The position numbers and the translations under genes are program-made. Shown here piece by piece: positions 1 to 7,736 of a stretch of 64,000 nucleotides of DNA. This DNA comes from Geminicoccaceae bacterium (GTDB taxonomy: Bacteria; Pseudomonadota; Alphaproteobacteria; Geminicoccales; Geminicoccaceae). Position 1 is the stretch's first letter, and the number at the start of each line of letters is the position of its first letter. The notes under the pieces were generated by a model, which worked only from the letters and a program-made list of their open reading frames with translations, was not told the origin of the DNA and did no database searches. The stretch spans positions 1 to 64,000 of the forward strand of contig JANQNY010000016.1 in the NCBI GenBank assembly GCA_028279345.1. Direction: 5' to 3'.

Positions 1-1498
1 GCGCGGCACTTGCCGAAGCGAGCGCGTGAAATCCGGCGGCGACTAGGACACGGGCCGTGCCCACGTCCCAGGGGTTCGGCATGACCAAAAGCCCCGGCAC
101 CTCATGCAGCGCGCGAAACCGGGCGGCGGCGGGGCGATCGACCATCGCGCGACAGTAAGTCCGGAGCACCTGGGCGAGCTTGTCGAAGATCTCGTCGACA
201 TGCGCGCGCTCGGCGATCAAAGGCGGCGCGATGATGCCGGCATCGCCCGTGAACTTGACGTGGAGGCCGGCCTCGAAGAGGCGCTTTGTCGCGTCGAGCC
301 CGCGCGATCCCGGCGCACCGTCCGGCGCGAGATCGATGCCCCCCATCATTCCGTAGCCGCGGATATCGGTGACGATCGGCAGCTCCCTGAGCGCAAAGAG
401 TCGCTCTTGAACGTGGGGCGCCATCGCAGCGCCGCGCGCGAAGATGTCCTCTTGCTCGTAGATCTCTTGCACCACGATCCCTGCCGCACAGGCCGCAGGA
501 TGCCCGGAATAGGTATAGCCGTGGAACAGCTCGATTGCGCCCGCGGGCGACGCGTCGACCACCGTGTCGTAGATTCGCTCGTCGACGGCGACAGCACCCA
601 TCGGCTGACAGCCATTGGTGATCGCCTTGGCCATTGTGATGAGGTCGGGGCGTACACCGAAGCTCTGCGCGGCGAACGCCTGGCCTGTGCGGCCGAAGCC
701 CGTGATGACCTCGTCGAAGACGAGCAGGATGCCGTGCCGATCGCAGATCTCACGCAACCGATCCAGATAGCCGACGGGAGGGACCAGCGTGCCGGTAGAG
801 CCGGCGATCGGTTCGACGAAGCAGGCGGCGATCGTGTCGCCGCCGTAGAGCTGGCAGAAACGCCCTAGGTCCTCGGCGAGCTCGGCGCCCGAGGGTGGCT
901 GGCCGGGCGCGAAGCGGTTCTCTTCGAGCCAGGTGTGCCGCAGGTGCACGACAGGGAACGTCACCGGATCGAAGACCTGGCGGTTCTTGACGAGGCCCGA
1001 AAGCGACGTGCCGGCGATGTTGACGCCGTGATAGGCGCGCTCGCGTGAGGCAAAGCGTGTGCGTTGGGCCTCGCCGCGGGCGCGATGGTAGGCAAGGGCG
1101 ATCTTGAGGGCGGTGTCCACCGCTTCGGAGCCCGAGCAGCCGAAGAAGATTCGGTTCAGGCCATCGGGGAGAATGCGGGCGAGCCGGCTCGCCAGCTCGA
1201 ACGAGAGACGATGGCCGGCCTGGAAGTGCGGCGCATAGTCCATCGTGAGCAGCTGCTCATGAACCGCGTCGGCGATCTCGCGCCTGCCGTGACCGAGCGG
1301 GCAGCAGAAGAGGCCCGAGCTGCCGTCGATGATCTGTTCGCCGGTCTCGCTCCAATAGTAGACCCCTTCGCCCTTGGCCAGGAGGCGAGGCTTCGCCTTG
1401 AAGTCACGATTGGCGGTGAAGGGGCACCAATGGTGCTCCAGCGTGTTGCTGCGCATCAGCGCGCCGAACTCGTCCATCGTGGTTTCCTCGCTGACCAT
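1..1498 (-). CDS. class-III aminotransferase, open at left edge into a PEP-mutase-like domain (partial)
   Basis: PLP-dependent class-III (omega/acetylornithine type) aminotransferase. Reading from the ATG at 1498 (MVSEETTMDEFG), visible landmarks are GSEAVDTALKIA (PLP phosphate binding), FDEVITGFGRTG with the cofactor-contacting Asp, and MAKAITNG with the Schiff-base Lys. The aminotransferase fold should end near position 130 after about 455 residues, the normal family length. No stop occurs there: the frame continues through an internal ATG at about 142 into MVDRPAAARFRALHE and PNPWDVGTARVLV, the usual N-terminus of the isocitrate-lyase/PEP-mutase superfamily, and stays open to base 1. It is therefore either a natural two-enzyme fusion or two genes joined by a small indel. 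It is divergent from the cystathionine lyase gene across about 83 bp. The acceptor substrate cannot be assigned. Confidence 0.85.
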   Translation of the reverse strand, partial: MVSEETTMDEFGALMRSNTLEHHWCPFTANRDFKAKPRLLAKGEGVYYWSETGEQIIDGSSGLFCCPLGHGRREIADAVHEQLLTMDYAPHFQAGHRLSFELASRLARILPDGLNRIFFGCSGSEAVDTALKIALAYHRARGEAQRTRFASRERAYHGVNIAGTSLSGLVKNRQVFDPVTFPVVHLRHTWLEENRFAPGQPPSGAELAEDLGRFCQLYGGDTIAACFVEPIAGSTGTLVPPVGYLDRLREICDRHGILLVFDEVITGFGRTGQAFAAQSFGVRPDLITMAKAITNGCQPMGAVAVDERIYDTVVDASPAGAIELFHGYTYSGHPAACAAGIVVQEIYEQEDIFARGAAMAPHVQERLFALRELPIVTDIRGYGMMGGIDLAPDGAPGSRGLDATKRLFEAGLHVKFTGDAGIIAPPLIAERAHVDEIFDKLAQVLRTYCRAMVDRPAAARFRALHEVPGLLVMPNPWDVGTARVLVAAGFHALASASAA

Positions 1499-1581
1499 TG
1501 CCCATGTTGCACGTGAGAGCCCGGCCTCGACAAGACCGCGCCAGAGCGCGACAGTGCCACCGTGCCGTTCAGGGAGGCTCC

Positions 1582-2682
1582 GTGCCCGCATCGCTATCGC
1601 CCGGAAGTCTCGTCGTCGAAGCCGCCCGACCCCCGGAGGATGGCGACCCGCTGGCGCCGGCGGCCGTCTTCGCGAGCACCTATCGGCTCGTCGGTGAGGT
1701 CGGCGCCGGTCGGCCACGCTACGGCCGCTCGGACAACGCGGCCTGGCAGGCGCTGGAAGCGGTGCTTGGCCGACTAGAAGGCGGCGAGGCCACCCTCTTC
1801 GCATCGGGCATGGCCGCTTGCGTCGCCGCACTGCAACCCTTTCTCGCTCCGGGCGACACGTTGCTGATGCCCAGTGACGGCTATTACGGCGTGCGTAACT
1901 TCGCGGGCGAACTCGAGCGCATGGGCGTGCGCGTGCGGATGGAGCCGACCGCGACCATGGCGGCCGCCGATCTCGCGGGCGTGCGCCTCCTCTGGCTGGA
2001 GACGCCGAGCAATCCCGGTCTCGACTGCTGCGACATCGAGGCGCTCTCGGCGCGCGCCCACATGGCGGGTGCCAAGGTGGTCGTCGACAACACGACGCCG
2101 ACGCCGCTTGGCCAGACGCCCTTGCGGCTCGGCGCAGACATCACCGTGAGCGCCGACACCAAGGCCGTGGCCGGGCACAGCGACGTGCTGGTCGGGCATG
2201 TCACCTGCCGCGATCCCGAAGACGCCGAACGCGTGCGCGGCTGGCGTACGCTGACCGGCGCGATCCCGGGGCCCATGGCAACCTTCCTCGCGCATCGCGG
2301 CCTCGCGACCCTTGATGTCAGGCTCGCGCGCATGTGCGCCAACGCCAACGCTGTCGCGCGGCGCCTCCAAGCCCACCCGCGCGTGGCGGAGGTGCGCTAT
2401 CCAGGCCTTCCGGACGACCCGGCCCATGCGACGGCAATGCGGCAGATGCGAAACGCCGGCTTTGTCGTGGGCGTCACCTTCGTCGACGAGGCGTCTGCCC
2501 GTGCCTGTCTCGAACGGACACGGCTGGTGACCGAGGCCACCAGCTTCGGCGGCGTGCACAGCGTTGGCGAGCAGCGCGCGCGCTGGGGTGGCGATGCCGT
2601 ACCTTGGTGTTTCGTCCGCTTGAGCTTCGGCATCGAAGCGGGTGACGATCTGCTGGCGGACTTCGAAGAGGCGCTCGCATGA
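1582..2682 (+). CDS. cystathionine gamma-lyase-like PLP enzyme (Cys/Met metabolism family)
   Basis: Cytosolic PLP enzyme of the Cys/Met metabolism family (MetC/MetB/Cgl type), expected to carry out alpha,beta- or gamma-elimination on cystathionine or related sulfur amino acids. Visible landmarks: RYGRSDNAAW near the N-terminus, the FASGMAA segment, LETPSNPGLD, VVDNTTPTPLG, and SADTKAVAGHSDVLVG, which holds the PLP lysine. The C-terminal SFGGVHS and VRLSFGIE strands are typical. I place the start at GTG 1582 because AGGGAGG lies 4 bases upstream; the frame opens at 1498, but those extra residues look non-coding. About 366 residues, normal family length. The stop overlaps the next gene (ATGA), so it leads a tightly coupled five-gene run. 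Cystathionine gamma-lyase, beta-lyase and gamma-synthase cannot be told apart from motifs alone. Confidence 0.85.
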   Translation: MPASLSPGSLVVEAARPPEDGDPLAPAAVFASTYRLVGEVGAGRPRYGRSDNAAWQALEAVLGRLEGGEATLFASGMAACVAALQPFLAPGDTLLMPSDGYYGVRNFAGELERMGVRVRMEPTATMAAADLAGVRLLWLETPSNPGLDCCDIEALSARAHMAGAKVVVDNTTPTPLGQTPLRLGADITVSADTKAVAGHSDVLVGHVTCRDPEDAERVRGWRTLTGAIPGPMATFLAHRGLATLDVRLARMCANANAVARRLQAHPRVAEVRYPGLPDDPAHATAMRQMRNAGFVVGVTFVDEASARACLERTRLVTEATSFGGVHSVGEQRARWGGDAVPWCFVRLSFGIEAGDDLLADFEEALA

Positions 2683-3155
2683 GGCTCCTGGCGATACTCG
2701 TCCTACTCGTCGTCGCGACGCCTGCGGCAGCCGTGCAGGGCCTCTACCGGAGCGGCGACGGAAGCGTTCGCGTGTCGGTCAACCGCATTGCCGACAACGG
2801 CATCGAGGTCGTCTTCGAAGGGACGCGCCTGGGCGCCGCCCAGGTCTTCACGCTCTATCCAGACTCGGATCAGGATCTCCTGGTCGAGAAGGCCGCCACG
2901 CTCGGCTGGTTTGAACGGCTCATGGGGCGCGAGGCGGAGCGTCTGCCGTTCGACGGCAAGCGACTAGCGTTCGCCCGCGAGACGGCGGATCGGCTCGTCA
3001 TGACGACGCTCGTCGTCGACGATCGCGGCAGGCCCACGCTCGACCGGGTGGTGTTGGCTGCCGCGGGGGACAAGGCGCGGCTGGAGCACCAGCGCTTCAC
3101 CAAGGACGGGCTCGAGACGTTCGAGCCGGTCGAGCTCAGTGGAGACCAGCCGTGA
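2679..3155 (+). CDS. small exported protein of unknown function
   Basis: 158-residue protein not recognised as a named family. Residues 1-18 (MRLLAILVLLVVATPAAA) form a clear Sec signal peptide, so the mature protein of about 140 residues should be periplasmic. The remainder is hydrophilic, predicted mixed alpha/beta, with no cysteine and no second hydrophobic segment. The ATG overlaps the upstream lyase stop (ATGA) and its own stop overlaps the next GTG, so translation is probably coupled on both sides. It and the following gene look like a pair of secreted proteins. No function is proposed. Confidence 0.75.
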   Translation: MRLLAILVLLVVATPAAAVQGLYRSGDGSVRVSVNRIADNGIEVVFEGTRLGAAQVFTLYPDSDQDLLVEKAATLGWFERLMGREAERLPFDGKRLAFARETADRLVMTTLVVDDRGRPTLDRVVLAAAGDKARLEHQRFTKDGLETFEPVELSGDQP

Positions 3156-3691
3156 GAATGGCGGTGTGGGTGCTCGCTGGCTCGTTGGTGACGGCGCCGG
3201 CCTACGCGTTCGACGCTTTTCTGGGTACCTATGTCGGCGCGGCGGAGCTGGAGGACCTGACGACCGGGGCGATCGAGGAGCGCGACGTCTCGACCGAGAT
3301 CGAGCCCTATGGCGAGGGCGGCTTCGCGGTGGCCTGGACCAGTGTCATCCGGGTCGATGGAAGGCGCGATGTCCCGGGGGTCCGCGTGGTCGAGCGCCGG
3401 CTCTCCTTCCAGCCCGTCGACAACGGTGCCTACTATCTGCAGGTGCCAGACTACGACCCGTTCCGCCTGCGCGAAGCGCTGGAGCCGATGGAAGGCGATG
3501 CGCTCGCTTGGGCCTCGATCGATGGCGACACGCTCGATATCTGGGTCACGGCCCTGACCAACAAAGGTGAGGGCGAGCTGCAGCTGCACCGCCGCGTGCG
3601 CGACGAGGTCGGTCTCACGCTGGACTTCGAATCGTTCGTCGGTGGGATTGTGCGTGCACGCGGTGCCGGCCGCATGGTGAGGGTGGAGTGA
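3152..3691 (+). CDS. small exported protein of unknown function
   Basis: 179-residue protein starting at GTG 3152, four bases inside the upstream stop (GTGA overlap). It has a short signal peptide (RMAVWVLAGSLVTAPAYA) followed by a mature domain that opens with FDAFLGTYVGAAELED. This opening resembles lipocalin-like or META-type small periplasmic beta-barrel folds, but that is an impression of strand pattern, not a family match. No cysteine and no lipobox. It ends at 3691, overlapping the next start. Context with an exported neighbour and a thioredoxin-fold gene suggests envelope physiology, but no specific role can be argued. Confidence 0.75.
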   Translation: MRMAVWVLAGSLVTAPAYAFDAFLGTYVGAAELEDLTTGAIEERDVSTEIEPYGEGGFAVAWTSVIRVDGRRDVPGVRVVERRLSFQPVDNGAYYLQVPDYDPFRLREALEPMEGDALAWASIDGDTLDIWVTALTNKGEGELQLHRRVRDEVGLTLDFESFVGGIVRARGAGRMVRVE

Positions 3692-4350
3692 TGCGGGCCC
3701 GTACCCGGCGCCAGCTCGTCGTCGACGTCATCGCCGACCTCATCTGCCCCTGGTGCTATGTCGGGCGCCACAGGCTACGAGACGCGGCGGCGCTTTTGGA
3801 AAGCGAAGCCGAGATCGTATTGCGGCACTATCCGTTCGAACTCAATCCGGCGATGCCGACGAGCGGCATGGCGCGACGCGACTACCGCATCCGGAAGTTC
3901 GGTAGCTGGGAACGCTCACGCGAGCTCGATGCGCGCGTGGAGGCGGTTGCCGCCGCCGACGGCCTCCCCATGAGCCTCGAGCGGCAGGTGCGGACGCCGA
4001 GCACCTTCCGCGCCCATCGCCTGCTCTGGCACTATCGCGACGCGCCAGTGGCAAGGGCGCTGCTCGATGAGATCTATCGCGCGTATTTCGTCGACGGCCG
4101 CGACATCGGCCGGGTCGACGTGCTGGCGGAACTCGCGTTCGCCGCCGGCATCGGCGATGCGATGCTTGACGGCATCCTCGATGGCGAGGCGCACGCGGGC
4201 GAGGTTCGAGAGGCCGTCGACGCCGCCTATGCTGCGGGCATCCATGGCGTGCCGGCGATCGTGGTCGAGGGACGGCTCATCTCCGAAGGCGCCGAGGCCG
4301 CAGCCAGTCTCGCCGACCGGCTCCGCCAGCTGGCTGTGCCCGCTTCGTGA
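3691..4350 (+). CDS. DsbA-family (FrnE-like) thioredoxin-fold oxidoreductase
   Basis: Thioredoxin-fold protein of the DsbA/FrnE branch, about 219 residues, with no signal peptide, hence cytosolic. The redox motif C19-P-W-C22 lies in the expected beta1-alpha1 turn (LICPWCYVG), followed by the all-helical insertion and the C-terminal GIHGVPAIVVEGRLISEGA segment containing the cis-Pro loop (GVPAIVV). FrnE-like proteins are linked to polyketide-type disulfide chemistry or oxidative-stress thiol handling; the substrate is unknown. Two starts are possible: GTG 3688, overlapping the previous stop, or ATG 3691, directly adjacent. I prefer ATG with the purine-rich GAGGGTGGAG just upstream. The stop overlaps the following GTG. 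Confidence 0.88.
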   Translation: MRARTRRQLVVDVIADLICPWCYVGRHRLRDAAALLESEAEIVLRHYPFELNPAMPTSGMARRDYRIRKFGSWERSRELDARVEAVAAADGLPMSLERQVRTPSTFRAHRLLWHYRDAPVARALLDEIYRAYFVDGRDIGRVDVLAELAFAAGIGDAMLDGILDGEAHAGEVREAVDAAYAAGIHGVPAIVVEGRLISEGAEAAASLADRLRQLAVPAS

Positions 4351-5135
4351 GTACCCGTTCAACCACGTTGCAGCCGACCGCGGCGGTCGTCGTCATCGGC
4401 AACGAGATCCTGTCGGGGCGCACGCGTGACGCCAATCTCCCCTATCTCGCGACGAAGCTCGGCGAAGCGGGCATCCGCATGGTCGAGGCCCGCGTCGTAC
4501 CGGACATCCAAGTGCGGATCGTCGAAGCCGTGAACGCGCTTCGTTCGAGCAACACCTACGTTTTCACCACCGGCGGTATCGGCCCGACGCACGACGACAT
4601 TACGGCGCGTGCGATCGCCGCGGCCTTCGGGGTGCCGTTCGGGCGCAACGCGGAGGCGGAACGGCGGCTGCGCGGCTACTATGACCCGGAGATGATCAAC
4701 GACGCGCGGCTGTCGATGGCCGACATGCCCGCGGGCGCTGAGCTCATTGACAACCCCGTGAGCATCGCACCGGGCTTTCGCCTGGAGAACGTCCATGTCC
4801 TGCCGGGCGTGCCGAAGATCCTGCAGGCCATGGTCGATCTGCTCATTCCCGCGCTCGCCGGCGGCGCGCCCATTTCCAGCAGCGCGCTGACCGTCTTCGC
4901 CGCAGAGGGCGAGCTGGCATCCTTGCTGGCGGAGGTCCAGCTCAAGCATCCACAGGTAGACATTGGTTCCTATCCGTTCTTCCGGCAGGGACGCTTCGGG
5001 ACGACGATTGTCGCCCGCGCACCGGATGCCGCCCTGGTCCAATCAGCCCGAGAGGCGCTCGAAGCACGGGTTTTGGCGACGGGCTACGAATGGATGGCCT
5101 TCGACGCGGAAAGTGCGTTCCCCTCTCATTCATAA
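4347..5135 (+). CDS. CinA-like molybdopterin-binding (MoCF) domain protein
   Basis: 262-residue protein of the MoCF/MoaB-Mog fold found at the N-terminus of CinA. Visible signatures are VVIGNEILSGRTRDAN and FTTGGIGPTHDD, the classic ligand-binding loops of this fold, followed by VHVLPGVPKILQAM. It lacks the C-terminal NMN deamidase domain of full-length CinA (about 420 residues), so it is the short form annotated as competence/damage-inducible protein A or molybdopterin-binding protein. Nicotinamide-nucleotide recycling or a molybdopterin-related role are both conceivable; the sequence does not decide. GTG start overlapping the DsbA-like stop (GTGA). It ends the run that began at the cystathionine lyase. 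Confidence 0.88.
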   Translation: MSTRSTTLQPTAAVVVIGNEILSGRTRDANLPYLATKLGEAGIRMVEARVVPDIQVRIVEAVNALRSSNTYVFTTGGIGPTHDDITARAIAAAFGVPFGRNAEAERRLRGYYDPEMINDARLSMADMPAGAELIDNPVSIAPGFRLENVHVLPGVPKILQAMVDLLIPALAGGAPISSSALTVFAAEGELASLLAEVQLKHPQVDIGSYPFFRQGRFGTTIVARAPDAALVQSAREALEARVLATGYEWMAFDAESAFPSHS

Positions 5136-5226
5136 AGCTCAAAGGCGAATATATTGCCTGCTTAGCCACCTTGACGTTAGATTGGAGGTGCGTTCACGGT
5201 AGGTACGCGCCGCCGGATCACGTGTC

Positions 5227-7254
5227 ATGACACGCCATCTAGTCACAGCAGGGGGTGCGCCCGAAAGCCAACGGCAGCGCGAACCCTCGCTTGTGCTGCT
5301 CGATGAACTCTGGCGCCGTCAACCCCAACTTGCTCTGATCAACCTGCTGCTCGGCATCATCGTGGTGATCGTGCTGCTGCCGGTCGTCGGCTGGGAGCCG
5401 GTCAGGTTTTGGGCGGCGTTACTCCTGATTTCTCAGGCCCTCCGGCTCCACGATTGGCGGCTCGCACGCCAGTGGCCACCGGAGCTGCGCGATCGCCGCC
5501 TGCCGCCGTGGCGGCTTGCGCTGGTGTCTGGGGCGACCGGTATGGCCTGGGGGGTGCTCGCGCTGCTCCTCATCGGCACGCCGGAACCCACGGTCCGCGT
5601 GTTCGTGCCGTTCGTCATCGCTGGCATGGCCGCCGGCTCGATCACCGTTCTCTCGGCCTGTCCGCCTGCCTACGCGGCGTTTCTGGCCTGCGCGCTGGGA
5701 CCCTATGCGATCCAGCAATCCTTCCAACCGGGACCCGAGGCCGACTGGCTGGCGCTCATCACGGCGCTCTACGGTGTGGGTTTGGTGTTGGTTGGCCGGC
5801 ACTTGCACGCCGGTCAGCAGCGCCTAGCGGCTCTTTACGGGCGCAACGGGAGACTGGTTGCCGCGTTGACGATGGCGCGTGCTGCGCTCGAGGAGCGTGT
5901 GCGTGCGCGCTCGGAGGAGTTGGAAGAGGCCAACGCGGTGCTGGCAGAGGAGGTCCGCCGCCGACGCCACGGCGAGCAGCATGCACGCGAGCAAGCGCTC
6001 ATCGACCCGTTGACTGGATTGCCCAATCGCACACTCTTCCTGGATCGGTTGACCGTGGCGCTCGCTCGGGCGCGCCGCAAGGGTGGGCGCGTGGCCGTCG
6101 TGCTGATCGACGTCGACCGGTTCAAGCTGATCAACGACGGACTGGGGCATTTGGCCGGCGATGACGTCTTGCGGAAGCTCGCCCGGCGGCTCGTCAACAC
6201 CATCCGCGCGAGCGACACCTTAGGGCGTTTCGGGGGTGACGAGTTCATCGCACTCTTCGGCGATCTACGCACGGTCGACGACGCGCTGACCGCGACCGAT
6301 CACCTGCACGCGGCCGCAGCCGCCACCTGCGACGAGAATCCGCTGCCAGCCGACATATCCTTGAGTGTGGGTATTGCCGTTTATCCAGATCACGGCGAGG
6401 CGCCGGAAGAGTTGCTGGGTGGCGCCGACATCGCCCTCTACCAGGCGAAGGTCCGCGGTCGAGCGCGGACCGAGATGCTTGGTGACGCGCAGGTCGAAGC
6501 TATCAGAGCACGTCGCCAGAACGCTGTTGCTTGGCGTGAGGCGGTCCTCCGTGGGGACGTCGAGGTGGTTTGCGCGCGCCGGCGGCGCAGCGGCGGCCAG
6601 CGGGTCGCTGCAGTGGCGGTTTCTGCCGTCGACCGCCAGATCGGTCCCGGGATCGGGCTCTCCGAGACGGCTCGCAGCAGCGGCTACCTGCGCGAGTTCG
6701 AGACCGCCGTGCTGCGTCGGGCCGTGACCGCAGCGGGTCGCACGCGCGGACCGGCTCTTGCTGTCGCTATCTCACGGGCGACCTTGGTGGCCACCGGGTT
6801 CGAGGCCGAGCTGCTCGAGCTACTTGCACGGCATCAGCTAGCGCCGCATCGGTTGGAGCTAGCACTCCCCGAGGACGCTTGGACCGACCAGCTCGACGAC
6901 AATCCGGATCCGGTGATCGGCCGGCTACGCGCCGCCGGCATCCGCTTCCTCCTCGACGCGTTCGGCAGTGGAGCGGCGTCGCTCGACGTCTTGCGAGGTG
7001 CGCCGGTCGATGGCGTCCGGTTGGCGCCGGAACTCGTCTCGGGAGCGACGAGCGCGAAGCTGGCCAATGCGCTGCTGACCAGCGTCCTGAGCGTCGCCGC
7101 CGCGCGCAAGCTGAACGTGGTGCTGGCGAGGGTCGACGCATGGCCCCTGACGCTCGCGGCCCGTACCGGCGAGTGTTTCGTTGAGGACAACGCCGAGCTG
7201 AGCCTCAGGGCGGCCTTCGCAGCGGTTGAGGAAGTCAACGAGCTGCGAGCCTGA
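5227..7254 (+). CDS. membrane GGDEF diguanylate cyclase with degenerate EAL domain
   Basis: 675-residue signalling protein. Residues about 30-200 carry five to six hydrophobic segments (membrane sensor, unnamed type), then a charged coiled-coil-like helix (about 215-255, ALEERVRARSEELEEANAVL), then a GGDEF domain. The active site is intact: RFGGDEFIAL with GGDEF at 336-340, and an RxxD product-inhibition site (RASD, 327-330) exactly five residues upstream. The C-terminal about 230 residues align in pattern with EAL domains, but the catalytic EAL is missing and the DDFG loop reads LDAFGSGAASLDVL. Expected role: c-di-GMP synthesis with feedback control, the EAL remnant serving as a sensor or scaffold. 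It stands alone between two intergenic gaps. Confidence 0.88.
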   Translation: MTRHLVTAGGAPESQRQREPSLVLLDELWRRQPQLALINLLLGIIVVIVLLPVVGWEPVRFWAALLLISQALRLHDWRLARQWPPELRDRRLPPWRLALVSGATGMAWGVLALLLIGTPEPTVRVFVPFVIAGMAAGSITVLSACPPAYAAFLACALGPYAIQQSFQPGPEADWLALITALYGVGLVLVGRHLHAGQQRLAALYGRNGRLVAALTMARAALEERVRARSEELEEANAVLAEEVRRRRHGEQHAREQALIDPLTGLPNRTLFLDRLTVALARARRKGGRVAVVLIDVDRFKLINDGLGHLAGDDVLRKLARRLVNTIRASDTLGRFGGDEFIALFGDLRTVDDALTATDHLHAAAAATCDENPLPADISLSVGIAVYPDHGEAPEELLGGADIALYQAKVRGRARTEMLGDAQVEAIRARRQNAVAWREAVLRGDVEVVCARRRRSGGQRVAAVAVSAVDRQIGPGIGLSETARSSGYLREFETAVLRRAVTAAGRTRGPALAVAISRATLVATGFEAELLELLARHQLAPHRLELALPEDAWTDQLDDNPDPVIGRLRAAGIRFLLDAFGSGAASLDVLRGAPVDGVRLAPELVSGATSAKLANALLTSVLSVAAARKLNVVLARVDAWPLTLAARTGECFVEDNAELSLRAAFAAVEEVNELRA

Positions 7255-7736
7255 TCCAGGCGGCGAAGGCACATCGGGCACTGTTGGTCGGCGCTCGCGC
7301 GACATTTCACGGCAAGCGTGAAACGGCGAGCGCAGCAGTTCGGCTGAGAGCACGCGACCGGCGCCCCGTCAGGCGCTCGTCGCGGCGGCGCCGCTGGCGT
7401 CCCCAGGTGCGCCCGTGCGCCGGTGTCAAACGACACGCGACGAATGGACTGTTTTTCACAAATCAAACACCGATCATTCGCGTTGGAGCGTCGGATCGAA
7501 TATCCGCATGAACAAGACGTTCAGGGAGAAGCTTTAACCCTGCCCCCCGATCAGGGCCGGCTCGCACACCCTCTTAATGGCGTCGCCGTCATCTAGCCTC
7601 CAGCCCCATGATATGAGTCGCGCGCTTGGGCGGCCTCTTTCAAGTTTCGGCGGCGGACTCGAAGAGCTACAGTGTTGGAACAGGCTGGCCAGCACTACGT
7701 GCGAGAGCTAACGAAGAAGCCGATCAGGGAAGCATA
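7255..7736 (+). other. intergenic region between GGDEF gene and TRAP permease gene
   Basis: About 480 bases without a convincing gene. The stretch 7440-7510 is noticeably richer in A/T than its surroundings, as expected for a promoter region feeding the downstream TRAP genes. A 9-codon ATG frame at 7508-7537 (MNKTFREKL) lacks a convincing ribosome-binding site. No clear inverted repeat, tRNA or terminator with a T-run could be read. The upstream extension of the permease frame (from 7626) also lies here and is judged untranslated. Confidence 0.5.

Noticed and set aside
104-868. 254-codon plus-strand frame
   Set aside because: It lies antisense to the aminotransferase, whose minus-strand translation shows all class-III motifs; the plus frame has no family features.
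7626-7736. Upstream start for the first TRAP permease
   Set aside because: The 37 extra residues are polar with no ribosome-binding site; ATG 7737 is preceded by GGGA and starts the family-like N-terminus.
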